Positions 1 to 6,500 of a stretch of DNA of 6,500 nt are shown here, piece by piece. This stretch comes from Pseudomonadota bacterium. Lineage in GTDB: Bacteria > Pseudomonadota > Gammaproteobacteria > Steroidobacterales > Steroidobacteraceae. The DNA lies in the NCBI GenBank assembly GCA_003242275.1, contig QGUX01000202.1, forward strand, positions 1 through 6,500, in the 5' to 3' direction. The notes under the pieces were generated by a model. It was not told the origin of the DNA. It worked only from the letters and a program-made list of their open reading frames with translations, and searched no databases. Within the stretch, counting starts at the first letter, position 1. Each line of letters begins with the position of its first letter. A program made the translations under genes and the position numbers.

Positions 1-2148
1 ACCATCGAGGACCTTGTCGCCATCCGCGAGGCGGCGCGCCATGCCAGGAGCGGCGCGGTGATCGGCGGCGGCCTGCTCGGCCTCGAGGCGGCCAAGGCGC
101 TGGTGGACCTGGGACTGGAGGCCCACGTGGTGGAATTCGCGCCGCGGCTGATGGCCGTGCAGGTGGACGAGGGCGGCGGACGCGTCCTCCGCCGCCACAT
201 CGAGGCGCTGGGTGTGCGCGTGCACACCGGCAAGTCCACCACCGCCATCGAGCAGGGCACGGAGCGCCTGCACGTGCTGCGCTTCGCCGACGGCGGCTCG
301 GTGGAGGCGGACCTGGTGATCTTCTCCGCCGGCATCCGCCCGCAGGATGCACTGGCGCGGGCCTGCGGCCTTGAGGTCGGGCCGCGCGGCGGCATCGTCA
401 TCGACGATGCCTGCCGCACCAGCGACCCCGACATCCTTGCGATCGGCGAGTGCGCGCTGTGGCAGGGCAGGCTGTTCGGCCTGGTGGCGCCCGGCTACCA
501 GATGGCCGAGGTGGCCGCCGATGTGCTGCTGGGACGCAATGAAAAGCGCTTCACCGGCGCCGACATGAGCACCAAGCTCAAGCTGATGGGCGTGGACGTG
601 GCCTCGCTGGGCGATGCGCATGCCACCACGCCGGGCGCGCAGTGCTGCACGCTGGTGGACGAGCGCATCGGCGTGTACAGGAAGCTGGTCGTCAGCGCCG
701 ACGGCAGGCGCCTGCTCGGGGGCATCCTGGTCGGCGATGCCAGCGACTATGGCACTTGGCTGCAGCTGATGCTGAACGGGATGCCGCTGCCCTCGCGCCC
801 GGAATCCATGCTGGTGCCGGCGAACGGGGAGGACGGCGGCGGCACCGGCGCCGGCGTGGCCGCGCTGCCGGCGAGTGCGCAGATCTGCTCCTGCAACAAC
901 GTCAGCAAGGGTGCCATCTGCGCCGCGGTGGCCGAAGGCGTCACGACGCTGGGCGGCATCAAGAAGGCCACGCGCGCGGCCAGTACCTGCGGGGGCTGCG
1001 CCCCGCTGGTGACGCAGGTGATCAAGGCGGAGCTAGCGGCGCGCGGCGTGGCCGTCGACAACCACATCTGCGAGCACTTCCCGTACTCGCGCCAGGAACT
1101 GTTCCACCTGGTCAAGGTGGGCCGCATCACCACCTTCGCGGAACTGGTCGCGAAGCACGGCCGGGGCCTGGGCTGCGACATCTGCAAGCCGGCGGTGGCC
1201 TCGATCCTGGCCTCGCAGTACAACGAGTTCGTGCTCAAGCCCGACAAGGCGGTGCTGCAGGACACCAACGATTACTACCTCGCCAACATGCAGAAGGACG
1301 GCAGCTACTCGGTGGTTCCGCGCATCCCGGGTGGCGAGATCACGCCGGAGAAGCTGCTGGTGATCGCGCAGGTGGCGAAGAAGTACGGGCTGTACACCAA
1401 GATCACCGGCGGCCAGCGCATCGACCTGTTCGGCGCGCAGGTCAACCAGCTGCCGCAGATCTGGGAGGAGCTGATCGCGGCGGGCTTCGAGTCCGGCCAT
1501 GCCTACGGCAAGGCGGTGCGCACGGTGAAGAGCTGCGTGGGTTCCACCTGGTGCCGCTACGGCGTGCAGGATTCGGTGGGCTTCGCCATCGAGCTGGAGA
1601 ACCGCTACAAGGGCCTGCGCTCCCCGCACAAGCTGAAGTTCGCGGTATCGGGTTGCACCCGCGAGTGCGCGGAGGCGCAGAGCAAGGACGTGGGCGTGAT
1701 CGCCACCGAGAAGGGCTGGAACCTGTACGTGTGCGGCAACGGCGGCATGAAGCCGCGGCACGCGGACCTGCTGGCCTCCGACCTCGACCGCGAGACGCTC
1801 ATCCGCTACGTCGACCGCTTCCTGATGTTCTACGTGCGCACCGCCGACCGGCTGCAGCGCACATCGGTGTGGCTGGAGAACCTCGAGGGAGGGCTGGACT
1901 ACCTCAGGTCCGTGATCATCGACGACAGCCTCGGCATCGCGGCGGAACTCGAGCAGGCCATGCAGCAGGTGATCGGCACCTACCAGTGCGAATGGAGGAA
2001 GGCGGTGGAGGATCCGGCGGTGCGCCGGCGCTTCCGCCATTTCGTCAACAGCGAGCGGCTCGATCCGGACGTGGTGATGGTGGAGGAGCGCGGCCAGCGC
2101 CGCCCGGCCACCCACGAGGAGCGGGTCCGCCTGAAGGTGAGCGCATGA
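1..2148 (+). CDS. nirB: Nitrite reductase [NAD(P)H] large subunit NirB (5' end outside window)
   Basis: Catalyses six-electron reduction of nitrite to ammonium with NADH in the cytoplasm, using FAD, Fe-S clusters and siroheme. The frame is open from base 1 and reads TIEDLVAIREAAR into the first GxGxxG, as NirB does, so the GTG at 58 is internal; roughly 120-130 N-terminal residues (first FAD fold) are missing. Domains seen: NAD-binding GGGLLG at 64-81; second FAD motif LAIGEC at 436-453; BFD-type [2Fe-2S] domain with Cys codons at 886, 892, 988 and 997 (CxC...CxxC); a second BFD-like segment (CEHF at 1069, CDIC at 1174-1185) with three Cys, as in E. coli NirB; ferredoxin-like half domain about 1243-1530; siroheme/[4Fe-4S] ligands Cx5C at 1534-1554 and Cx3C at 1654-1668. 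The tail (FVNSERLDPD) is also NirB-like. The visible part has no frameshift. The stop overlaps the next start. Identity is near certain; NADH rather than NADPH use is inferred from Glu at the end of the second strand (HVVEF). Confidence 0.97.
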   Translation, partial: TIEDLVAIREAARHARSGAVIGGGLLGLEAAKALVDLGLEAHVVEFAPRLMAVQVDEGGGRVLRRHIEALGVRVHTGKSTTAIEQGTERLHVLRFADGGSVEADLVIFSAGIRPQDALARACGLEVGPRGGIVIDDACRTSDPDILAIGECALWQGRLFGLVAPGYQMAEVAADVLLGRNEKRFTGADMSTKLKLMGVDVASLGDAHATTPGAQCCTLVDERIGVYRKLVVSADGRRLLGGILVGDASDYGTWLQLMLNGMPLPSRPESMLVPANGEDGGGTGAGVAALPASAQICSCNNVSKGAICAAVAEGVTTLGGIKKATRAASTCGGCAPLVTQVIKAELAARGVAVDNHICEHFPYSRQELFHLVKVGRITTFAELVAKHGRGLGCDICKPAVASILASQYNEFVLKPDKAVLQDTNDYYLANMQKDGSYSVVPRIPGGEITPEKLLVIAQVAKKYGLYTKITGGQRIDLFGAQVNQLPQIWEELIAAGFESGHAYGKAVRTVKSCVGSTWCRYGVQDSVGFAIELENRYKGLRSPHKLKFAVSGCTRECAEAQSKDVGVIATEKGWNLYVCGNGGMKPRHADLLASDLDRETLIRYVDRFLMFYVRTADRLQRTSVWLENLEGGLDYLRSVIIDDSLGIAAELEQAMQQVIGTYQCEWRKAVEDPAVRRRFRHFVNSERLDPDVVMVEERGQRRPATHEERVRLKVSA
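2134..2140 (+). promoter_or_regulatory. Ribosome-binding-like site for the nirD fusion gene
   Basis: AAGGTGA lies inside the last codons of nirB, 4 bases before the ATG at 2145. It supports that start over any alternative and fits translational coupling through the ATGA overlap at 2145-2148. Seen in sequence; function inferred. Confidence 0.55.
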
Positions 2149-3695
2149 GCACGGGCCGGAGGCATTTCGTCTGCACGCTGGAGGACATCCTGGACGGCGG
2201 GGGAGCCTGCGCGCTGGTGGACGGCGAGCAGTTGGCGCTGATGCGCGTCGGCGACGAGGTGTTCGCGGTGGAGAACCGCGATCCCTTCAGCGGCGCCAAC
2301 GTGATCGCGCGCGGCCTGGTGGGTGACATCTCCGGCCAGCTGGTGGTGGCCTCGCCGGTCTACAAGCAGCATTTCAACCTGCGCACCGGGCGCTGCCTCG
2401 AGGACGAGGCGGTGTCGCTGCGCACCTGGCCCTGTGGGGTGCTGGACGGGCGCGTGTGGGTGGAATCGCAGGCGCAGGCCGCCGGCGGCGCGCGCGGCCG
2501 CAAGCGGCTGGTCGTGGTAGGCAACGGCATGGCGGCGATGCGCACGGTGGAGGAACTGCTGGAGCTCGCCGGCGATGAGTACCAGATCACCATCTTCGGC
2601 GCCGAGCCGCGCGGCAACTACAACCGCATCCTGCTCTCGCCGCTGCTCGCCGGGGAGACGGCGCGCGAGGCGCTGATGCTGCATCCGCTGGAATGGTACC
2701 GGGAGAAGGGCATCACCCTGCACGCCGGCGACCCGGTGGTGAGCATCGACCGGCGCAGCAAGCGCGTGATCTCCGCCTCCGGCGTGGTGGCGGGCTACGA
2801 CCGGCTGCTGCTGGCCACGGGTTCCGACCCGGTGCGCCTGAAGGTGGCCGGGCACGACCTGCCAGGCGTGTTCTGCTTTCGCAGCATCGACGACGTGGAG
2901 GCCATGCTCGCGCAGGCGGGCAGTGCCCGCCAGGCCGTGGTGGTGGGCGGCGGGCTGCTGGGCCTTGAGGCCGCCAGCGGGCTGGCCAAGCAGGGCCTGT
3001 CGGTCACGGTGGTGCACATCCGCGATCGCGTGATGGACAAGCAGCTCGACGAGGAGGCGGCCGGGCTGCTCAGGCGTGCCATGGAGGCGCGCGGCATCCG
3101 CTTCTGCATGCCGGCGCGCACCGCGGCCTTCGAAGGCCGCGCACGGGTGGAGCAGCTGCGCACCGAGGATGGCCGCGTGCTGCCCGCCGACATGGTGGTG
3201 GTCGCGGCAGGCATCACGCCGCGCACCGAGCTGGCGCGCGCCTGCGGCCTCACCTGCGATCGCGGCATTCTCGTCGATGACACCCTGCAGACCTACGATC
3301 CGTCGATCTACGCCGTCGGTGAGTGCGTGCAGCATCGCGGCACCACCTACGGGCTGGTGGCGCCGCTGTGGGAGCAGGCCCGGGTCTGCGCCGCGCACCT
3401 GGCCGAGCGCGGCGTGACCCGCTTCCGGGGCTCGAAGCCCGCCTCGCAGCTCAAGGTCAGCGGCATCGACGTGTTCTCCGCCGGCGACATCGCGCAGTTG
3501 CGCAGCGCCGAGTCGATCCGCTACGCGGACCATGCGGCGGGCGTGTACAAGCGGCTGTGGCTGCGGGAGAACCGCCTGCTGGCCGCCGTGCTGTTCGGCG
3601 ACACGCGCGCCGCGCCGCAGCTCGCCGAGCTGATCGAGACGCAGCGCGACGTATCCGCGCTGCGCGAGACGCTGCTGCTGGGTGAGTCGGCATGA
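2145..3695 (+). CDS. nirD: NirD-type nitrite reductase small subunit fused to FAD/NAD(P)H oxidoreductase
   Basis: A 516-residue protein in two parts. Residues 1-107 match NirD (normally a separate protein of about 110 residues): NRDPF at 45-49, then IARGLVGD, ASPVYKQHF and CLEDEAVS. The fold is Rieske-like, but the cluster ligands are absent (NRD and YKQH where Rieske proteins have CxH and CxxH), as in known NirD. Residues 108-120 form an Ala/Gly/Arg-rich linker. Residues 121-516 are a pyridine-nucleotide oxidoreductase: FAD motif G126xG128xxA131, GNYNRILLSPLLAG at 157-170, ATGSDP at 224-229, NAD(P) motif G268xG270xxG273, second FAD motif YAVGEC at 389-394. This half resembles the NasC/NasB electron donors of assimilatory nitrate reductase and the N-terminus of NirB, but has no BFD or other Cys-cluster motif. 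Start: ATG overlapping the nirB stop, with AAGGTGA upstream. The likely role is small subunit for NirB plus electron donor to NasA encoded just downstream; the dual role is inference. No stop, start with a ribosome site, or frameshift separates the halves. Confidence 0.92.
   Translation: MSTGRRHFVCTLEDILDGGGACALVDGEQLALMRVGDEVFAVENRDPFSGANVIARGLVGDISGQLVVASPVYKQHFNLRTGRCLEDEAVSLRTWPCGVLDGRVWVESQAQAAGGARGRKRLVVVGNGMAAMRTVEELLELAGDEYQITIFGAEPRGNYNRILLSPLLAGETAREALMLHPLEWYREKGITLHAGDPVVSIDRRSKRVISASGVVAGYDRLLLATGSDPVRLKVAGHDLPGVFCFRSIDDVEAMLAQAGSARQAVVVGGGLLGLEAASGLAKQGLSVTVVHIRDRVMDKQLDEEAAGLLRRAMEARGIRFCMPARTAAFEGRARVEQLRTEDGRVLPADMVVVAAGITPRTELARACGLTCDRGILVDDTLQTYDPSIYAVGECVQHRGTTYGLVAPLWEQARVCAAHLAERGVTRFRGSKPASQLKVSGIDVFSAGDIAQLRSAESIRYADHAAGVYKRLWLRENRLLAAVLFGDTRAAPQLAELIETQRDVSALRETLLLGESA
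3122..3141. repeat. 20-base perfect palindrome inside the fusion gene
   Basis: The half-site CGCGGCCTTC is followed immediately by its reverse complement GAAGGCCGCG, with no spacer; the next base pair outward does not match. It encodes the TAAFEGRA stretch, around residues 326-333 of the oxidoreductase half. At about 70% GC a chance palindrome this long anywhere in 6.5 kb is unlikely (my estimate is a few percent), but coding constraint could explain it. No function is known. Confidence 0.6.
3680..3685 (+). promoter_or_regulatory. Ribosome-binding-like site for nasA
   Basis: GGGTGA sits 6 bases before the ATG at 3692, within the final codons of the fusion gene. It favours this start for nasA and, with the ATGA overlap at 3692-3695, suggests re-initiation by terminating ribosomes. 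Seen in sequence; function inferred. Confidence 0.5.
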
Positions 3696-6382
3696 GCGCG
3701 ACCGTCACGCGCACCACCTGTCCCTACTGCGGCGTGGGTTGCGGCGTGCTGGCCGAGCGTGCCCCCGACGGTGCGGTCAGCGTGCGCGGGGATCCGGACC
3801 ATCCGGCCAATCGCGGGCGGCTTTGCTCCAAGGGCGCGGCACTGGCCGCGACGCTGGGGCTGGAAGGAAGGCTGCTCGAGCCCGAGGTGGACGGCGCCAC
3901 CACGGACTGGGACCAGGCCCTGGGCGAGGTGGCCGGCCGCCTTTCCGCCTGCATCGCCGAACATGGTCCCGACGCGGTGGCCTTCTACGTGTCCGGCCAG
4001 CTCCTGACCGAGGACTACTACGTCGCCAACAAGCTGGCCAAGGGCTTCATCGGCACCGCCAACATCGACACCAACTCGCGCCTGTGCATGGCCTCGGCAG
4101 TGGCGGGCCACGTGCGCGCCTTCGGCGAGGACGTGGTGCCGGTGGAGTACGCCGACCTCGATCAGGCCGACCTCATCGTGCTGGTGGGATCGAACCTGGC
4201 GTGGTGCCATCCGGTGCTGATGCAGCGCATCCTCGCCGCGCGCGCCGGGCGTGGCACGCGGCTGGTGGTCGTCGACCCGCGGCGAACCGCCACCTGCGAC
4301 GGTGCCGACCTGCACCTGCCGCTGCGCAGCGGCACCGACGTGATGCTGTTCAACGGCCTGCTGGCGTGGCTGGCGGAAACCGGCCACGTGGATGCGCCCT
4401 TCGTGGCCGGGCACACCAGCGGCCTCGAGCAGGCACTGGATGCGGCGCGCGTCGCCTGCAGCGACATCGCCGCCACCGCGCAGACCTGCGGCCTTGATGC
4501 CTCGCTGGTGGAGCGGTTCTTCGCACTGTTCGCCGCACACGAGCGCGTGGTGACACTGTTCTCGCAGGGCGTGAACCAGTCCTCCTCGGGCACGGACAAG
4601 GTCAACAGCATCATCAACTGCCACCTGTTGACCGGCCGCATCGGCCGGCCGGGCATGGGCCCGTTCTCGATCACCGGCCAGCCCAATGCCATGGGAGGCC
4701 GCGAGGTCGGCGGGCTGGCCACGCAGCTCGCGGCACACCTCTCGCTGCCCAATGCCGGGCACCGTGCGGCGGTGCAGGAATTCTGGAATTCGCCGCGCAT
4801 CGCCGAGCGTCCGGGATTGAAGGCCGTGGAACTGTTCCAGGCCATCGACGCCGGCCGCGTGAAGGCGGTGTGGATCATGGCCACCAATCCCGTGGTCAGC
4901 CTGCCGGATGCCGACCTGGTGCGCCGTGCGCTGTCACGCTGTCCGCTGGTGATCGTGTCCGACTGCGTGTCGGCCAACGACACGCTGCCGTACGCGCACA
5001 TCCGCCTGCCGGCCGCGGCCTGGGCGGAGAAGGACGGCACCGTCACCAACTCCGACCGGCACGTGTCGCGCCAGCGCGCCTTCCTGCCGCTGCCGGGCAA
5101 CGCAAGGCCGGACTGGTGGATCGTGGCGCAGGTGGCGCAACGCATGGGTTTCACCCGCGGCTTCGATTACCAGGGTCCCGAGGTCGTCTTCGACGAATTC
5201 GCCCGCCTCACCGCCATCTCGCGCCGCTTCGGCATGCTGCTCGACCTGACCGGACTGGCGGGACTCGACCGTGCGGGCTACGACGCCATGCCGGTCACGC
5301 AATGGCCGGCGCCGGCGCGCGTGTCGCGTCCCTTCGCGGACGGCCGCTTCGCCACCGCCGACGGCCGCGCGCGCTTCATACCGACGCCGGCACGTCCCCC
5401 GCGGCACGCGCCCTCGGCCGAGTATCCGCTGATCCTGAACACCGGCCGCATCCGTGACCAGTGGCACACCATGACGCGCACGGCGCGCGCGCCACAGCTC
5501 AACGCGCACGAGCCCGAGCCCTTCATCGATGCGCACGCGGCCGACCTGGCCGCCATCGGCGCGGCCCCCGGCGACCTCCTGCGGGTGGTGTCGCGCTGGG
5601 GCAGCGCGCTGGCGCGGGCACGCTGCAGCGGTGAGTTGCCCGCGGGCATGGTGTTCATGCCCATCCACTGGAGCGGTCAGTTCGCGCGCGCCTCCCGCGT
5701 GGGCGCGGCGGTCAATCCGGTGGTGGACGCGCTGTCCGGCGAGCCGGAGTTCAAGCACACGCCGGTGCGCCTGGAGAAGGTCGAAGTGGAATGGAGCGGC
5801 TTCCTGCTCTCACGCGAGCGCGTGCCCGCGCCCGACGCGCTGTGGTGGGCGGCCTCGCCCGGCGAGGGCGCTGTGAGGATGGAGTTCGCCGGTCGCGGAG
5901 AGCGGCGACCCGATGCCGCGTGGCTGAATTCCGTGGTGCCCGGCGCCGCGCGCGCCGAGTGGATAGAGTTCAGCGACCCGGCTCTGGGCAACTACCGTGT
6001 GGCGCTGGTGGGCGAGGGCGGGCGGCTGCTGGCCTGCATGATGGTGAGCAGCAGCGGAAGGTTGCCGCCGCGGGCGTGGCTGGCGTCGTTGTTCGCCACC
6101 GGTGCGCCGCTCACCACGGCGGACCGTCGCTGCCTGTTGCTCGGGCGCCGCCAGGACGCACCGGATCCGGGGCCCACCATCTGTGCCTGCTTCGCCGTCG
6201 GCGCCAATACCATCGCCGCGGCCATCGACGAGGGTTGCGGCTCGGTGGAGGCGGTGGGCCGCAGGCTGCGTGCCGGCACCAACTGCGGCTCCTGCCAGCC
6301 CGAGATCGCGCGCCTGATCGCGGCGCGCAGGCCGGCCGATGCCGCGCCACGGCCACGGATGCAGCCCCTGCGTGCATCCTGA
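3692..6382 (+). CDS. nasA: Assimilatory nitrate reductase catalytic subunit NasA
   Basis: An 896-residue molybdoenzyme reducing nitrate to nitrite in the cytoplasm; length is as expected for proteobacterial NasA with a C-terminal [2Fe-2S] domain. In order: [4Fe-4S] motif C10, C13, C17 and C45 (CPYCGVGC ... LCSKG); molybdopterin oxidoreductase domain from about 60 to 480, with C132 in SRLCMASAV as the expected Mo ligand (equivalent to the NapA cysteine); NQSSSGTDKVNS from 295 and GREVGG near 337; IMATNPVVSLPD from 395; dinucleotide-binding C-terminal domain about 576-690 (LILNTGRIRDQWHTMTR, MPIHWSG); a less conserved stretch of about 65 residues; a short module around 760-805 resembling the segment before the BFD domain of NirB; BFD [2Fe-2S] domain with C831, C833, C865 and C868. 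No twin-arginine signal precedes C10, which argues against periplasmic NapA. The BFD domain probably accepts electrons from the oxidoreductase half of the preceding gene product. It is the last gene of the visible operon. Formate dehydrogenase is unlikely because Cys, not Sec, is the Mo ligand and NasA-specific segments match. Confidence 0.95.
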   Translation: MSATVTRTTCPYCGVGCGVLAERAPDGAVSVRGDPDHPANRGRLCSKGAALAATLGLEGRLLEPEVDGATTDWDQALGEVAGRLSACIAEHGPDAVAFYVSGQLLTEDYYVANKLAKGFIGTANIDTNSRLCMASAVAGHVRAFGEDVVPVEYADLDQADLIVLVGSNLAWCHPVLMQRILAARAGRGTRLVVVDPRRTATCDGADLHLPLRSGTDVMLFNGLLAWLAETGHVDAPFVAGHTSGLEQALDAARVACSDIAATAQTCGLDASLVERFFALFAAHERVVTLFSQGVNQSSSGTDKVNSIINCHLLTGRIGRPGMGPFSITGQPNAMGGREVGGLATQLAAHLSLPNAGHRAAVQEFWNSPRIAERPGLKAVELFQAIDAGRVKAVWIMATNPVVSLPDADLVRRALSRCPLVIVSDCVSANDTLPYAHIRLPAAAWAEKDGTVTNSDRHVSRQRAFLPLPGNARPDWWIVAQVAQRMGFTRGFDYQGPEVVFDEFARLTAISRRFGMLLDLTGLAGLDRAGYDAMPVTQWPAPARVSRPFADGRFATADGRARFIPTPARPPRHAPSAEYPLILNTGRIRDQWHTMTRTARAPQLNAHEPEPFIDAHAADLAAIGAAPGDLLRVVSRWGSALARARCSGELPAGMVFMPIHWSGQFARASRVGAAVNPVVDALSGEPEFKHTPVRLEKVEVEWSGFLLSRERVPAPDALWWAASPGEGAVRMEFAGRGERRPDAAWLNSVVPGAARAEWIEFSDPALGNYRVALVGEGGRLLACMMVSSSGRLPPRAWLASLFATGAPLTTADRRCLLLGRRQDAPDPGPTICACFAVGANTIAAAIDEGCGSVEAVGRRLRAGTNCGSCQPEIARLIAARRPADAAPRPRMQPLRAS

Positions 6383-6401
6383 GCGGCGGGGCCGCCCCCG
6401 G

Positions 6402-6413
6402 CCCCCCCCCCCC
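6402..6413. repeat. Run of 12 cytosines
   Basis: An uninterrupted C12 tract begins 20 bases after the nasA stop. Such tracts are prone to slippage in the cell and to length errors in sequencing, so the exact count should not be trusted. No role is assigned. Confidence 0.8.
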
Positions 6414-6414
6414 G

Positions 6415-6451
6415 GCGTTTACCCGGGCTCGGCCCGGGCAGGACGCACTTT
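6415..6451 (+). terminator. Possible weak intrinsic terminator after nasA
   Basis: A perfect 7-base stem, CCCGGGC at 6422-6428 and GCCCGGG at 6432-6438 with a TCG loop, is extended by an outer GCGT/ACGC pairing (6415-6418 with 6443-6446) across a small internal loop. It is followed by only ACTTT rather than a real U-tract. Position, 33 bases after the nasA stop, fits an operon end, but the short T-run makes it a weak candidate. Confidence 0.4.
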
Positions 6452-6454
6452 AAA

Positions 6455-6470
6455 CCCCCGCCGGCGGGGG
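6455..6470. repeat. 16-base GC-only palindrome
   Basis: CCCCCGCC followed directly by its reverse complement GGCGGGGG, after TTTAAA and running into three more G (an 8-G run, 6466-6473). On the minus strand it reads as a hairpin followed by TTTAAA, so it could be a weak terminator for a convergent gene beyond the window; it may also be simple GC-rich sequence. Confidence 0.4.
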
Positions 6471-6500
6471 GGGCAGGGGCCATGCCCGGGGCGCAATCCA

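Noticed and set aside
58..60. GTG at 58 as the start of the first gene
   Set aside because: The frame is open back to base 1 and the residues before it fit NirB; starting here would remove the FAD-binding N-terminus and cut right at the NAD motif.
642..2144. In-frame upstream extension of the fusion gene inside nirB
   Set aside because: The translated extension is low-complexity shadow sequence of nirB; NirD homology begins just after the ATG at 2145, which has a ribosome-binding-like site.
1980..3533. Long minus-strand open frame (517 codons) opposite nirB and the fusion gene
   Set aside because: It is rich in His, Arg, Ala and Gly with no recognisable motif, and mirrors two well-supported plus-strand genes; long antisense open frames are expected at this GC.
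3692..3745. Periplasmic nitrate reductase NapA or formate dehydrogenase instead of NasA
   Set aside because: No twin-arginine signal precedes the [4Fe-4S] motif; the Mo ligand is Cys, and the C-terminal BFD domain and neighbours are those of NasA.
3521..4762. Minus-strand open frame of 413 codons opposite the fusion gene and nasA
   Set aside because: Same reasoning: low-complexity composition, no family resemblance, and full overlap with genes of clear identity.
4777..4792. Tandem GGAATTC repeat (two copies, 8-base spacing)
   Set aside because: Encodes the ordinary EFWNS stretch of NasA; two copies of a short word are not meaningful.
6450..6500. Possible end of a minus-strand gene (frame open from 6500 to a TAA at 6452-6450) or a plus-strand start at ATG 6482
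   Set aside because: Only about 16 and 6 codons are visible, Pro-rich or uninformative, with no homology that can be judged; neither can be supported.
1..6500. CRISPR array, tRNA, insertion sequence or phage-like element
   Set aside because: No spaced repeats, tRNA-like folds, transposase motifs or flanking inverted repeats were seen; the window is coding for core metabolism except for the last 118 bases.

Overview
The window is almost entirely coding. It holds three tightly packed plus-strand genes of cytoplasmic nitrate-to-ammonium reduction, followed by a short, very GC-rich non-coding tail. By eye GC is about 70%. The gene set and sequence types suggest a high-GC proteobacterium, probably gamma- or betaproteobacterial (a xanthomonad-like group is plausible). 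No rRNA or other lineage marker is present, so this is inference.

Layout: (1) bases 1-2148, the 3' part of nirB, the NADH-dependent assimilatory nitrite reductase large subunit, already open at base 1; (2) 2145-3695, a single gene fusing a NirD-type small subunit to a complete FAD/NAD(P)H oxidoreductase of the NasC/NirB-N-terminal type; (3) 3692-6382, nasA, the molybdenum nitrate reductase catalytic subunit with an N-terminal [4Fe-4S] motif and a C-terminal BFD-type [2Fe-2S] domain; (4) 6383-6500, a 118-base intergenic tail with a 12-C run, an 8-G run, a terminator-like hairpin and a 16-base palindrome.

Both gene junctions are 4-base ATGA overlaps with a GGTGAG ribosome-binding-like sequence just upstream, so the three genes are very likely one translationally coupled operon. 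The promoter and any nitrate- or nitrogen-responsive control lie upstream of the window. The inferred pathway: the FAD half of the fusion takes electrons from NAD(P)H and passes them to the [2Fe-2S] domain of NasA, then via [4Fe-4S] to Mo-bis-MGD, reducing nitrate to nitrite. NirB, with the NirD half of the fusion as small subunit, then reduces nitrite to ammonium at siroheme. No export signal is visible on any protein whose N-terminus is present.

The most interesting point is the fusion. One polypeptide carries the small subunit of the second enzyme and the apparent electron-donating subunit of the first, which could tie the two steps into one complex. A related observation is that NirB, the fusion and NasA all carry a similar short 'Y-R/K ... 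R-L-L' module. In NirB and NasA it sits directly before the [2Fe-2S] domain, suggesting these electron-transfer parts were duplicated and reshuffled within the pathway.
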